Shown here piece after piece: positions 25,485-34,904 of a stretch of 64,000 bases of DNA. The number at the start of each line of letters is the position of its first letter. Within the stretch, counting starts at the first letter, position 1. The DNA lies in NCBI RefSeq assembly GCF_001541225.1, contig NZ_LMTS01000336.1, positions 34,296 to 98,295 of the forward strand, given 5' to 3'. The position numbers were made by a program, and so were the translations under genes. The stretch comes from Variovorax sp. WDL1 (GTDB lineage Bacteria > Pseudomonadota > Gammaproteobacteria > Burkholderiales > Burkholderiaceae_C). A model generated the notes under the pieces. That model was not told where the DNA came from, did not search any database, and saw only the letters and a list, made by a program, of their open reading frames with translations.

Positions 25485-26371
25485 TGGTTCACCGCGTGCA
25501 CTGCGCTCAGCAGGTTCCAGCCTGTCGTCTTCACGAACGACTGGTAGTCCATCGGCGCCTCGATGCGAGCGTCTGCCGTGTTCGGAAGGATGTAGGCCCA
25601 CGAGCGGCCAGACGCCTCGTCGTAGACGAGCTTGAATATGTGCGACGGCACCCATACGCGGCCGGAGCCGATCGTCTGGCGCGGACCGTTGAACAGCGGG
25701 CCCGAGAAGACGAAGACGTCGCCTCGTGCTCGGCGCGCGAACTTGCGTACGTCGCTCTCGATCTTCGACCAGATCTTCCGATTGTTGGTCGGGTCCTGGG
25801 GGATCATGTTCGACAGCGCGAAGGACTGCGCCATCGATTCCGCATCCGGTTGGTTGCCTGCAGCAGCCAGGTGGCCGCGGTCTTGGCCACTGCCTCGGTA
25901 GTCCTCGAGCTCAGCGCGCGCGCCGCGCGGCAGGCGCGGATCGGCGAAGAACTGCTCGGTGCGCTGCTCGTCCCGGGCGTCGCTCAGCTGCGCACGGGTC
26001 AGCCGCTCGAACGTGACCAGTGGTGTCTTGCTCAGACCCGAGTAAAGGACAGCGAAGTGATTCGAGCAGAGCGCGACCGGCTTCCAATCGGCGCTCACGG
26101 AGACGACGCTCAGGGGCGCCTTCTGTGGGAACAGGTCAGCACAGGAGTCAAAGCCACGGCCTGCGGGCAGCGCCACGGGTGCGCCGGTCCTGTCCTGGAG
26201 CGCGGCGCGCGCATGTTTTGCAACAGCACTCGAGACGGCCTGCTCGGCGGCGGCGCCGATGCTCCACGCGCCAGCGAACTGGGAAGCAAGCGTCAGCAGC
26301 GCGGCACTCGCGAGCTTCGCCGCGAATGAGAAAGTCTTACGTTTGTAGATGGAGTGCATCGCGGACATCAT
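25481..26371 (-). CDS. DNA/RNA non-specific endonuclease, exported
   Basis: 296 residues. An N-terminal basic-hydrophobic signal (KLASAALLTLASQFAGAWS) suggests export. The catalytic core has the family signature DRGHLAAAGN (around residue 170) with the following Asn/Glu metal site in FALSNMIPQDPTNNRKIWSKIE. The NUC1/EndA family degrades DNA and RNA without sequence preference, using a His general base. Periplasmic or secreted activity could remove extracellular or incoming DNA. It lies in a run of small cargo genes, coupled by ATGA to the Cys/His-rich protein. Confidence 0.9.
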   Translation of the reverse strand: MMSAMHSIYKRKTFSFAAKLASAALLTLASQFAGAWSIGAAAEQAVSSAVAKHARAALQDRTGAPVALPAGRGFDSCADLFPQKAPLSVVSVSADWKPVALCSNHFAVLYSGLSKTPLVTFERLTRAQLSDARDEQRTEQFFADPRLPRGARAELEDYRGSGQDRGHLAAAGNQPDAESMAQSFALSNMIPQDPTNNRKIWSKIESDVRKFARRARGDVFVFSGPLFNGPRQTIGSGRVWVPSHIFKLVYDEASGRSWAYILPNTADARIEAPMDYQSFVKTTGWNLLSAVHAVNQ

Positions 26372-26427
26372 TTTCCCTCCACGATACAGGGGCGGCTCGA
26401 ATTTTCGCTAGGGCGCGCGGTGAAAAA

Positions 26428-26862
26428 TTAGTCCCCGCCTTCGGGCTTTGAACTCGTCAGCGCGCCGACCTGCGCGCCAAACCGATCCAGAACGCTCGCG
26501 CGGCTCGCCACACGCGGTGGCTGCCGCTCGAACTCGTAGTACCGCACCGCTTCTTCCACGACAGCCCTCGTCGATGTGCCAGGCTCGAAGACGGTGCCGT
26601 GCACCTGGGCGTTTTCGGTGAGCGCCGGCCACGCGGGCGTGGTCAGGTCGTAAGGTGCGGCGAGCGCGGTGGCCAACGCCCTGAGCGCGGCGGCGACACC
26701 CGGTGGAGGATCACCGCCGTCCAGGTGTGAGACGGCCGCGAGGGCGTCCGCACGCCAGCTGGGCGTGCTCTGATCGTGTGAGGGCTTCTGCTCCATGCCC
26801 GACAGTATCGGGGGTTTCAAGGCTGGCCTGGAAGGGGTCGAAAGGCCCGCAAACAGCCTCAT
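26428..26862 (-). CDS. Unknown protein, 144 residues
   Basis: The start at 26862 overlaps the upstream stop by ATGA; MEQKPSHDQ at 26796 is a possible internal alternative. A helical middle (RADALAAVSHLDGGDPPPGVAAALRALATAL) and VFEPGTSTRAVVEEAVRYYEFE are visible. No motif or membrane segment was recognised. It belongs to the same minus-strand run as the nucleases. Confidence 0.55.
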   Translation of the reverse strand: MRLFAGLSTPSRPALKPPILSGMEQKPSHDQSTPSWRADALAAVSHLDGGDPPPGVAAALRALATALAAPYDLTTPAWPALTENAQVHGTVFEPGTSTRAVVEEAVRYYEFERQPPRVASRASVLDRFGAQVGALTSSKPEGGD

Positions 26863-27113
26863 TGCGATGCCTCCGCGCTCGGCTCGGTCTTTACAGGGAT
26901 GCAGTGGCTTGTGCAGACGCACCCGGACTTGCCCGCCAGCCAGACCACCGCCGTGTGGCCGCTGAGGATCTGTGCCTCGGTTCGGGTCTTGTAGCGCACA
27001 AGCGGCGCGCCCTCATACTCGAAATAGTCGACGTCGGTGCCGAGGGGCACGCGCGCGTTGAAGGCCTCGACCTCGGCCTGAAGCCGCTTCTGGGATTGAA
27101 TTGCTCTGCTCAT
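26859..27113 (-). CDS. Small unknown protein with C-terminal Cys pair
   Basis: 84 residues from ATG at 27113, 18 bases after the methyltransferase stop. A helical start (SRAIQSQKRLQAEVEAFNARV) is followed by a beta-rich middle and a CVCTSHC cluster that could bind metal. The next gene overlaps its stop codon. The compact size and length-conserved look suggest a real gene. The function is unknown. Confidence 0.6.
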   Translation of the reverse strand: MSRAIQSQKRLQAEVEAFNARVPLGTDVDYFEYEGAPLVRYKTRTEAQILSGHTAVVWLAGKSGCVCTSHCIPVKTEPSAEASQ

Positions 27114-27130
27114 TGGGGGGTTCCTGTCGC

Positions 27131-27967
27131 TTAAGCGGCGACGGCTTCTCGTAATTGATACTGACCTGGTGCCGTGCGCTCGAAGGCGCTTGCATGGCGC
27201 TGGACGACCTGGCGCACCTTCGCGCGCCAGTGGGGGTTCGATGTCGGGCGCACCGCTTGGATCGAGCTGTAGATCTGCTCGAGCCCGGCCGAGCCGCCGA
27301 GCGTCCGGAAGATCTCGCGCACGACCGGGAACCAGACGCCGCGGCTGTCCCGGCCGGAGGCCACTTCCAGGCGCCAGCGCCTTTCGATCGCTGCGATCTC
27401 CTGGGCTTCCCGATACAGCATGAAACCGTGTAGCCGGCGCTGGCGTTCCTTCGTGAAGGTCGCGAAGCACAGGGGAAGGGAGAGGCCCGGAAACAGGTTA
27501 CGCGGGATCATTGCCTGCTTGATACTGAAGAGCGCATGGAGCCGCTCCACGCTGCTGCTCGTCTGGAGGATGTACGCAGGCAGGATGAAACCGGCCTGAC
27601 CGCCCTCCTCCAGGATCTCGTGCGACTTGCGCAGGAAGGCGGCCACCGTGTCCGACTGGAAGGGCGGGTTTCCGATGACAGCCTGCACGCGGCCCAGATC
27701 CTCCACCGGAACTTCGAGGAAATCGCCCACGATCACATGGCGCCCGGAAGCGCGGCGCGCGCGCTCGGCCTGAACAGGGTCGATCTCCACTCCGACGACA
27801 TCCAGCGAGCCCGGCAAGGCACACAGGAACGCACCATCGCCGCACGAGGGCTCGGCAACGCGATCGCCGGCCTGGAGCCATCCGAAGGCCTCTTCGACGA
27901 TGCCCTCGGCGGCCCAAGCGGGCGTGAACCATTGGTGCAGGCGCTGCTGCGTGGATTGCCCTGCCAT
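27131..27967 (-). CDS. DNA adenine methyltransferase, N6 type
   Basis: 278 residues from ATG at 27967 (MAGQSTQQRLHQWFTPAWAAE). The AdoMet-binding motif I is VAEPSCGDGAFL, an acidic motif II follows (VVGVEIDP), and the catalytic motif IV is NPPF in VQAVIGNPPFQSD. A C-terminal helical region could recognise DNA. No cognate restriction subunit is evident next to it, so it may be a solitary methyltransferase that protects the element from host restriction. That role is inferred. It is co-transcribed with a small basic gene upstream. Confidence 0.9.
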   Translation of the reverse strand: MAGQSTQQRLHQWFTPAWAAEGIVEEAFGWLQAGDRVAEPSCGDGAFLCALPGSLDVVGVEIDPVQAERARRASGRHVIVGDFLEVPVEDLGRVQAVIGNPPFQSDTVAAFLRKSHEILEEGGQAGFILPAYILQTSSSVERLHALFSIKQAMIPRNLFPGLSLPLCFATFTKERQRRLHGFMLYREAQEIAAIERRWRLEVASGRDSRGVWFPVVREIFRTLGGSAGLEQIYSSIQAVRPTSNPHWRAKVRQVVQRHASAFERTAPGQYQLREAVAA

Positions 27968-27975
27968 CGCCGCGC

Positions 27976-28215
27976 TCACATCGCCAGCGGGTACCGCTTG
28001 GCAAGATAGAAGACCTGCTCCCGTGTGAGCTTGACGAGTATGGGATCGATCGTGACGCAATGTCCGGCCTCACGCAAGCGTCGGGCGACGCGTGCAGCCG
28101 AGGCGCGCGGTAGAAGGCGGCACTTATGACCGACCTGCACCCCGAAAGTGTGGCCAGGGCGGTGGATGCGGATCTGGAAGAGCTTGCGTGTTCTGTAGTT
28201 GGTGGCGGCGGTCAT
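27976..28215 (-). CDS. Small basic protein upstream of methyltransferase
   Basis: 79 residues, strongly basic (TRKLFQIRIHRPGHTFGVQVGHKCRLLPRASAARVARRLREAGH, read in two parts). Beta and helix segments suggest a small nucleic-acid-binding fold. It begins about 90 bases after the DndC-like gene and ends 8 bases before the methyltransferase start. No family was recognised. Confidence 0.6.
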   Translation of the reverse strand: MTAATNYRTRKLFQIRIHRPGHTFGVQVGHKCRLLPRASAARVARRLREAGHCVTIDPILVKLTREQVFYLAKRYPLAM

Positions 28216-28307
28216 GTGCGCTGGATCCGATTCGTTTCGGAATCAAGGTACAGGATCGACGTGCAATTCGTAAGGTCAGGACCTCGAAAATCTCATACTG
28301 CGGCCGA

Positions 28308-30230
28308 TCAGCCCATCGGCGCAGGCGCGCGCGCGTCCTCATCTTCGTCCTGCTCGAGCTCGTCGCCGTAGAACACGTCAACACCGCCCAAATCCACCAA
28401 CTCATCCTCATCGAACAGCGCAGCCTGCGAAGGCTCCGCCGGAGGCGCGACAAGCTCGGGCGTCGACAGTCCCTCGCGGCGTTGCTCCTCCATCATCTCA
28501 AGCAGACGCTCGCGCTGCACCTCGCCGACCAGGCCTTGCCGCTGCATCCACTGGGTGCGCTGGGCGATGGCGTGCCAACGCCCGATGCTCGCGTGCGCCG
28601 GCGAGACGATCCCCATGCTGAGGTAGGTGCTCAGGGCCTGGGTGCGATCCGTCTCGTCGTTGTGGTACCGCTCAATGTATTCGTCTGCCATGAGCACGAC
28701 GAAGTCCGCAGCGCCGTCCTCATCGACGTCGAAAGCGTCTTCGGTGTCCCAAGCCGTCGTGAACTCGCCGCTGGTCAGCTGCTTCGTCTCAAAACCACAG
28801 GAGTCATTGAACATTTCGTGGGCGTGCGAGCGGATGCCGCTGGAGAGCATGCGGTCTCGCTTCGGATCTCCCGTGCGACGATCATCCTCCCAGGCCCGGC
28901 CCACGTGGATCTTCCCGTACCTGGGCACGGGCGTGCGCGGCAGCGGGCCGGTAATGGGCGGATCGCTGAGCTTGCCGTCCATCACCTCGAAGAAGATCTT
29001 GAGGGCGTGGAAGGGCTTGTGGATGCCGTACATGCTCCACTGGGCATCGATCGCGACGAGCTCGCGGAAGCCCATGATCGTGAACCGCGGGGCGATGCCG
29101 GCCTGACGAGCGGCAGCCTGTTCCCTTACCTGCGCAGTGAGCGTATAACGAAGAAGGCGCTCGAGCATGGTGGGGCTGTAGACGTCGGCGCCGACCGCGA
29201 CATTGCCATCTGCGTCGATTGTCCTGCCGAGGTAGTTGCGCGAGTCCCAGTCGTACTGTGTATTGGCGATGAAGTTGCGAAGCCGGTTCAGAGGTCGCAT
29301 GAACCCGTACCGCTCGGGATCCGACTCAATCATCTGCTCGGCGCTCTGGTCCTTGCCCACACGGACACACGTCCAGCAACCAGAGCGAGCACCGCAGCCG
29401 CTTTTCTGCTTGGAAGCGCTCTCCGCCATGCGCATGTCCCCAACGACAGCACACGAGCTACCGCCGGCGTCGCGGTAGAACTGCAGGGTTTCGGAGAAAT
29501 CCGAGTAGCTTTCGATCAGGCCGGCAGAGGCATAGCCCAAAAATTCGAAGACGGAATCTGCATCCCAATGGATGATCGGACTCAGTCCAAGGCGGCCCTT
29601 CGCGTTCGTCCAGATCTCCGAGGCGCTTTCCCCGCGCGCGCGGATGTTCGCCTCGCGTGTCGCCGACTCGTCCAGGCGCACACCTGTCATGACCACCGGT
29701 TGCGGTGCCGTCTTGTCCTTGCGCAGCTCCGCAAACACTTCGTCCATCAAGCGGTTGCCAGTGTCTACCTTCCAGTCCTTTGAGCAGTCTGCGCTCCCTG
29801 CTGGGAATGAGGGCAAAGCTCGGCCGCCGATCACTCGCACTGGCCACGACGTATAAAGGCTTGGCTTGCCAACACGGATCGCCAGGGGAAGCCCATGGGC
29901 CGAGGCGAACGCACTCATCTTGGCGAGCTCGCCGTCGGCCAGCAAGCGCACCGCTGGGGACTCAACGCCGGTGTCTGTGTGCACGACCAGCATCTGCGGC
30001 ACTGGCAGGGCAGCCTTCGTGCGCTCGACCGCGACGGTCAGCACCAGGCTCACCAGCACCGAAGAGTCCTTCCCCGAGCTCCAGCCCATGACGGTAGGCG
30101 AACCACTGTCCATCAGGCCGTCGATCACCCTCATAGCAGCCGCGGCCAACGGGTGGAATTTCTCGATCGCGGCGATGCGCGCTTCGATAGGGGAAGCCGA
30201 AGGGACTTGAAGGGTGGCGGGCTGTGTCAT
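28308..30230 (-). CDS. DndC-like PAPS-reductase-family protein (orphan)
   Basis: 640 residues. The P-loop of the PAPS reductase/adenylation family is at residues about 49-58 (GWSSGKDSS), followed by MLVVHTDTGVESP. A Cys cluster (SADCSKDWK; SSCAVV; CGARSGCWTC, then VRVGKDQS) matches the iron-sulphur site of DndC/SspD. These proteins insert sulphur into the DNA backbone together with DndA and partners. No dndB, dndD or dndE gene is present in the window. The C-terminal region is acidic. A sulphur-transfer or DNA-modification role is inferred, but a related phage-type PAPS reductase role is possible. Confidence 0.75.
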   Translation of the reverse strand: MTQPATLQVPSASPIEARIAAIEKFHPLAAAAMRVIDGLMDSGSPTVMGWSSGKDSSVLVSLVLTVAVERTKAALPVPQMLVVHTDTGVESPAVRLLADGELAKMSAFASAHGLPLAIRVGKPSLYTSWPVRVIGGRALPSFPAGSADCSKDWKVDTGNRLMDEVFAELRKDKTAPQPVVMTGVRLDESATREANIRARGESASEIWTNAKGRLGLSPIIHWDADSVFEFLGYASAGLIESYSDFSETLQFYRDAGGSSCAVVGDMRMAESASKQKSGCGARSGCWTCVRVGKDQSAEQMIESDPERYGFMRPLNRLRNFIANTQYDWDSRNYLGRTIDADGNVAVGADVYSPTMLERLLRYTLTAQVREQAAARQAGIAPRFTIMGFRELVAIDAQWSMYGIHKPFHALKIFFEVMDGKLSDPPITGPLPRTPVPRYGKIHVGRAWEDDRRTGDPKRDRMLSSGIRSHAHEMFNDSCGFETKQLTSGEFTTAWDTEDAFDVDEDGAADFVVLMADEYIERYHNDETDRTQALSTYLSMGIVSPAHASIGRWHAIAQRTQWMQRQGLVGEVQRERLLEMMEEQRREGLSTPELVAPPAEPSQAALFDEDELVDLGGVDVFYGDELEQDEDEDARAPAPMG

Positions 30231-30340
30231 CTCGAACCGGTTTGTGCCGATTCAAGATATCGAGCGAGGCTCAGATCAAGACGAATGAATAATGTCGCGC
30301 GATCTCGCAGTTTTGTGGTTGCCCTGCAAGCCGCTTCAGC

Positions 30341-30928
30341 TCAAAGGACGTCGACTGGCTCAGATGCAGCAGTGCGCACTGCCCAGCGGGCCTGGAACAC
30401 GGCCAGCAATCCCTGGTTCGCTTGCGCCGTTTGCTTCGATGTCCACACCAGCTCCTCGGCCAACTCGACCCGAGCGAACGACCGGCTGAGCGCCTCACCA
30501 TCGACCAGGACGTCCTTGCGCCAATCGTCCGGGACTTCACCCCAGCGCGACTTGTAGTTTGCAGGCTTTGTGGCGTTGTACTTCCTCGCCTCCTCTGGCT
30601 CGGTCACAGGGCGTTGATGCACTCTGGCCACGACCTCGATCGCGAGGGAGCTCTCCGTCGTGACGCTGAACGCCTGCGCCGTGCGCGCGGCCTCGTCGAC
30701 AAGATGTTCCGCCGCCGAGAGGTACCCATAGAAGTCCGTGTGCGTCGAGCCGTGCTTGATCTCTTTGCCCCCATGGACGAACCGCACCATCGCCTCCGAC
30801 TCTTGCAGCCAGACGATCTCGCGCTCGAAGTGAAAGGTTTGGCGCTCCCCGCCGACCAGCAGGCGTTCGACAAAGGTCTCGGTGGTGCGGCGCACGACGG
30901 GGCAAGCGCTATAGAAGAGGTGGTGCAT
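30341..30928 (-). CDS. Unknown protein
   Basis: 195 residues from ATG at 30928; a TTG at 30973 would add 15 residues. Charged, mixed alpha/beta sequence (ERQTFHFEREIVWLQESEAMVRF, SSLAIEVVARVHQRP) without membrane segments. It follows the RecG-like gene by about 50 bases and precedes the DndC-like gene by 110 bases. No family was recognised. Confidence 0.55.
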   Translation of the reverse strand: MHHLFYSACPVVRRTTETFVERLLVGGERQTFHFEREIVWLQESEAMVRFVHGGKEIKHGSTHTDFYGYLSAAEHLVDEAARTAQAFSVTTESSLAIEVVARVHQRPVTEPEEARKYNATKPANYKSRWGEVPDDWRKDVLVDGEALSRSFARVELAEELVWTSKQTAQANQGLLAVFQARWAVRTAASEPVDVL

Positions 30929-30978
30929 GGATTGAAGGCGGTCGTGCCCGGCGTGTGCCAAGCGGGTGGACAAGCGGG

Positions 30979-33609
30979 TCAGCCCCTGGGAGGGAATGCG
31001 CGCCGCGGTGGAAAGCCAGGGACAGCTGCCGGATCGGCCTTTGCGGCGGGAGCATGCAGCGGCTCGGCGGAAGTGAAGTCGAATCCCGCCTTGATGCGCT
31101 CCATCGCGCCAGGCGGCAAAGGGGGAGGTGCAACGGGTGCGCGACTCGCGGGCGTTGGGAACCGGCCCACGAAAGGCGCGAGGTTCGCCGGCACACGCAT
31201 CTCCGGGCGGACCGGCAGCAGGCGGAATCCCAGCTGCTGGTGCCCCGTTGGTGCTGCTGGCGCCGGGCGCACCTGGAGCGTAGGCTCAGCTCGCCGCGAA
31301 ATCGGCGCAGCAGCCGGGGGTCGCGGCCTGAAGGATCCTGGAGGCGTGGGGAGCTTCTCCTGCAGGGCCGGCAGGTCTCGTACGACCGGGCCCGCCGGGC
31401 TCACCGGGCTCTCGCCGGCGGCCACCGCCTGGCGCAGCTTCTCGACTTCCTTGCGAACCCGGCGCATCAGCGCATCCGCCTCGTTCGCATCCTCGACGTC
31501 AGCAGCGCCGGGCTCACCTGCCGCCGCGGTCGCAGTAGCGATGCCCAGGAAATCCGCCGGAGCGATTTTGGTCAGCCTGAACACGCCCTGTGAGGAACCG
31601 GTCTGGCTGTCATCCACGTAGGAGCCGAAGCCGCGCTGCTTCATGTCGATCTCGGCCAGGCGGAACCCGTTGGTGGTCAGCTTGCAGGCCATGAGCCGCT
31701 CGAGGGCCGCGTCTTCCAGCGTATCGATCGACTCGACCATCATGAAGAAGTCGGCCGCGCCGCCGTTGCGCACCAGGCGCCCGCGCAGCTGGTGGAGCTG
31801 GGACAGCCCGAGCCGGTCCGCATCGCGGATGACGACCAGGCCGATGTCGGGAATGTCGATGCCCGTCTCCACAACCACCGAGGCCACCGCGAGCGGCTTC
31901 TCCAGGCTCGTGATCTGCTGGATCGCAGCATCCTTCTCGTCATCGGAAAGCAAGCCGTGCAGCGCCACGACCTTGCCGGGGAAGGCCTGCTCGAAGGTCG
32001 CCGCCGCGGCGACGACGCCCTGCGCCGTGCGGGTGGTGTCTTCCGTGGCCGCCCGCAGATCGAGCTGAGTGCCCTCCTTCGAGACCTTGGCCTTCCTGGT
32101 GATCTCTGCGCTGTCCACGCGCGGGTAGACGACCAGCACGCGCCGCCCGGCTGCGATCGTCTCCCGGATCGCCCGGGTCACGGCGCCGCGGCTCCTCACG
32201 TCGACGATGTGGCTGGTGATGAAGCGCTCCACCGGCGCCTGGCGCAGCGTGAACACCTGCATGCCGTCGAAGAATACGGTCGCGAGGGAGCGCGGAATGG
32301 GCGTCGCGGTCGCCTCGATGACGTGCGTTGCCGGGCCGACGAGCGCGCCGCGCGTCTGCACCGAAAGCTTGTGCTGCTCGTCCATCACCAGCACGTTGGG
32401 CACGATGCCCGCCTTCGAACAGGCGCTCGTGAGCCCACTGGTACCGACCAGGATGTGGTCCTTGTTGCGGATCTTCTTTCCAGCCTCGACACGCTCCACA
32501 CCGCGGATCTCGCCGGCGAAGCGCCGCACGATCTGCTTGGCGATCTGGTTGGCCAGGATGATGGTGGGCGCCATGATGACGACGCTCGCGCCGTTCTGGT
32601 GGGCCACGATGGCGGGCAGCAGGAAGGTGAGCGTCTTGCCGGTACCGACGTCGCCCGGGATGAGGCCATTCATGGGCACCGGCGATCGCAGCGCGCTCGC
32701 GATGCCCAGAATGGCATTGCGCTGATCGTCCGTCAGGGTCTCGGCCTGCTTGGCGGCCAAGGCGAGCACCTGCTGATCCGGCACGATGAGTGGCGCGTCA
32801 CGATGCGGCTGCCGCTTGCTCTGGGTGCGGGCGGCGGTTCGGATCGACGCCGCGTCGATACGCTGAGCGAGCTGGAGCGCCCTCTCGCCGGCGCCAACCG
32901 ACCCGGGCCGGTGCAGGGCGACCAGCAGTTCACGCAGGCTAGAGAAGACCGGCACGCCCTTGGCGAGATCGGCCAGGTCGTACTGCACGCACGCGAGCAC
33001 GCCCGCCTCGTCCAGCTGCATCGCGGCGACGATGTGGCGCTCGCACTTCAGGTAGGCAGCTTCCTTGTCCAGCACCGCGTGGACCGCGCCAGTGACCGCC
33101 TCGCCGGTGACGCGGCCCGGCATGCCCAGGTAGCGCGCCCAGATCCCGCCGATGGCTGCGCTGTGCGGCTGCTCCGCGCCGGGCTCGACATAGAGCTTGT
33201 CGCCGAAGCGCTTCACGGTGCCGAGGAAATGGACCTTCGAGCCAATCTGCGTGGATCGCCAGCCCCAGGGAGCGAAGGAATTCAGGTAGGCGATACGGCC
33301 CGTGTCGTCCGCGACCTCGATCTGCAGGCGACCGATGTTCTTCCAGAACGGGTACTGCTTCTCCTGCAGTTCCGCCATGGACGTGATGACGCGGCCGCCC
33401 CAGGACGCGGGTGACTTGTCCTTGTTCACCGCCATGACGCGATCGGTCACTACCAGGCTCAGCAGGTGGGAGGTCTTGCCCGACTGGTCAGCCTCGTCCA
33501 GATCCGAGATCGAGCTCGTGCAGTCGACATACGCGGCCGGCACGCACAGGAGCGCCAGGTCCGGGTCGGAAAGCTTGAGGCGAGACAGAAAGGTCGGGGT
33601 GGAGGCCAT
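30979..33609 (-). CDS. RecG-like superfamily 2 DNA helicase
   Basis: 876 residues. The helicase core starts near residue 300: Walker A GDVGTGKT (about 318), motif II DEQHKLSV (about 408) and TATPIPRSLA, then the second RecA domain with VETGIDIPDIG and LHQLRGRLVRNG. This combination, including DEQH and TATPIPR, is diagnostic of RecG-type branch-migrating helicases. The N-terminal part would hold the wedge-like DNA-binding domain. The last 200 residues are disordered and Pro-rich with HQQLGFRLLPVRPE. It probably remodels replication or recombination intermediates of the element. Confidence 0.88.
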   Translation of the reverse strand: MASTPTFLSRLKLSDPDLALLCVPAAYVDCTSSISDLDEADQSGKTSHLLSLVVTDRVMAVNKDKSPASWGGRVITSMAELQEKQYPFWKNIGRLQIEVADDTGRIAYLNSFAPWGWRSTQIGSKVHFLGTVKRFGDKLYVEPGAEQPHSAAIGGIWARYLGMPGRVTGEAVTGAVHAVLDKEAAYLKCERHIVAAMQLDEAGVLACVQYDLADLAKGVPVFSSLRELLVALHRPGSVGAGERALQLAQRIDAASIRTAARTQSKRQPHRDAPLIVPDQQVLALAAKQAETLTDDQRNAILGIASALRSPVPMNGLIPGDVGTGKTLTFLLPAIVAHQNGASVVIMAPTIILANQIAKQIVRRFAGEIRGVERVEAGKKIRNKDHILVGTSGLTSACSKAGIVPNVLVMDEQHKLSVQTRGALVGPATHVIEATATPIPRSLATVFFDGMQVFTLRQAPVERFITSHIVDVRSRGAVTRAIRETIAAGRRVLVVYPRVDSAEITRKAKVSKEGTQLDLRAATEDTTRTAQGVVAAAATFEQAFPGKVVALHGLLSDDEKDAAIQQITSLEKPLAVASVVVETGIDIPDIGLVVIRDADRLGLSQLHQLRGRLVRNGGAADFFMMVESIDTLEDAALERLMACKLTTNGFRLAEIDMKQRGFGSYVDDSQTGSSQGVFRLTKIAPADFLGIATATAAAGEPGAADVEDANEADALMRRVRKEVEKLRQAVAAGESPVSPAGPVVRDLPALQEKLPTPPGSFRPRPPAAAPISRRAEPTLQVRPAPAAPTGHQQLGFRLLPVRPEMRVPANLAPFVGRFPTPASRAPVAPPPLPPGAMERIKAGFDFTSAEPLHAPAAKADPAAVPGFPPRRAFPPRG

Positions 33610-33997
33610 GGGCGAGCCGCAGGAGGCGGCCTGTTCTTCATTCTTCCGTAGAAGGATATCGGCACAGACCGCGGTTCCGCAAGGGCAGCGGCAACGGATT
33701 ACCTTGCCAACTCAGATGTTCCGAGCGTCAGCTGCGCGATGATTGCGCGGGTGGTTAGGCAGAAGTCGGGGGGCCCGGCGTCTGGCTCGAGGCCAAGCCG
33801 TTCAGCGGGCGGGCGAGTCGCCGGTGCGTTCCTGCATCTCAGCGCTCGCGCCCTTCGTCGACAGGCCTTGCGGCCAACAATTGCCATTGCTGGGAGCGGA
33901 TTCTGCACCCGCATCCGCACGGCGACAAGCAATCGCACGGTGCACATGCGCAGAGCATCACGAACGCTCTCGCTCGTGTCGAGCCAGGGTGCGATGG
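33610..33997. other. Gap without a well-supported gene
   Basis: 388 bases between two minus-strand genes. A minus-strand frame from an ATG at 33887 down to 33699 would encode about 62 residues (MAIVGRKACRRRARALRC..., ending PDFCLTTRAIIAQLTLGTSELAR in pieces). It lacks a good ribosome-binding site and looks Arg-rich, as spurious GC-rich frames do. No terminator or repeat was seen. Confidence 0.3.
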
Positions 33998-34900
33998 TCA
34001 ACGCATCCCAGGGCGCTCGGCCTGGTCCTCTGCGTCCTCGTGAGGGCACAGCGAACCCATCACCTCGTCAGCCTCGCCTTCGAAGTTGTCCAGCAGAGCC
34101 AACTCCGCGATCGGCTTGCAGGAACTTTCCGGATCGAGAGCCCGCGGCGCGCTGGCCGCCAGCTTTTCACGGGCACGTGCGAGCATGCTGACGCCCACCC
34201 AAGCACCTTGGCTCGGGCGCGGAACGCGAGGCTTCCCGTTCGCCAGCGGCGGGCGGTCATCTTCGAACTCGACGCTTGCGGTCGGACCGGAGGGCCCCAT
34301 GAAAAGCTCCTCCACCCGGCCGAAGCGAGGACCGGTCTTGGTGGCGGCGAACATGCCGGTCGTGCGAACGCGGTCGCCGACGCGCAGGCCCCAGGCTTCG
34401 CGCAGGAGGGGCGTGCCGTTGGGGTGGTAGCCCGCATGGACCACCGGCAGAGAGGACGGGTCGCGCGCGAATTTGCCCACCTGCGAGCGCTGGAGGCCAA
34501 TTCCACCGGTGACCTCGGAGATCTCCAGGTTTCGCGCCAACGTTCCAGCTCGAATCAGCTCGCCGACCATCCGGCGCATGAGGTAGCGGTAGAGCCCACC
34601 GCCTGCGATCAAGATGCGGGTGGCGTCCTGCGGCCATTCCACCGACTCTATGAACTGCTCGAGGTCGAATTCCAGCTCGCGAGCGCGCACAGGCGTCATG
34701 AACTTGTCGTACGGCTCAATCACCTTATTGGCTGCAACAAACCCGTGCAGCGCGGAGAGGACCACGATGTGCGGCAGCCGACCGTCGGGCTCGTTCGCCC
34801 GCAGCGACTGCCACATGACCCCTTGGTAAAGGTCCCTCGCTGGCGCCGAGTGAGCCAACTTCGTTCCCGAGCAGGGCATGAGAATGAGCGGGCTCGACAC
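33998..34900 (-). CDS. DUF6884-like protein
   Basis: 300 residues from a GTG at 34900. The N-terminal 100 residues show the DUF6884 pattern: ILMPCSGTK, APARDLYQGVMWQSL, VVLSALHGFVAANKVIEPYDKFM. Its Cys and conserved acidic residues suggest an enzymatic pocket of unknown chemistry. The C-terminal part (VGDRVRTTGMFAATKTGPRFGRVEELF) resembles a small beta-barrel. It is separated from rdgC by 4 bases and is therefore co-transcribed with it. The family is common on phages and plasmids. The function is unresolved. Confidence 0.6.
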   Translation of the reverse strand: MSSPLILMPCSGTKLAHSAPARDLYQGVMWQSLRANEPDGRLPHIVVLSALHGFVAANKVIEPYDKFMTPVRARELEFDLEQFIESVEWPQDATRILIAGGGLYRYLMRRMVGELIRAGTLARNLEISEVTGGIGLQRSQVGKFARDPSSLPVVHAGYHPNGTPLLREAWGLRVGDRVRTTGMFAATKTGPRFGRVEELFMGPSGPTASVEFEDDRPPLANGKPRVPRPSQGAWVGVSMLARAREKLAASAPRALDPESSCKPIAELALLDNFEGEADEVMGSLCPHEDAEDQAERPGMR

Positions 34901-34904
34901 CGGC

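Noticed and set aside
33699..33887. Small Arg-rich minus-strand gene
   Set aside because: No ribosome-binding site, composition like spurious frames, no recognisable fold. Kept only as a note in the gap entry.
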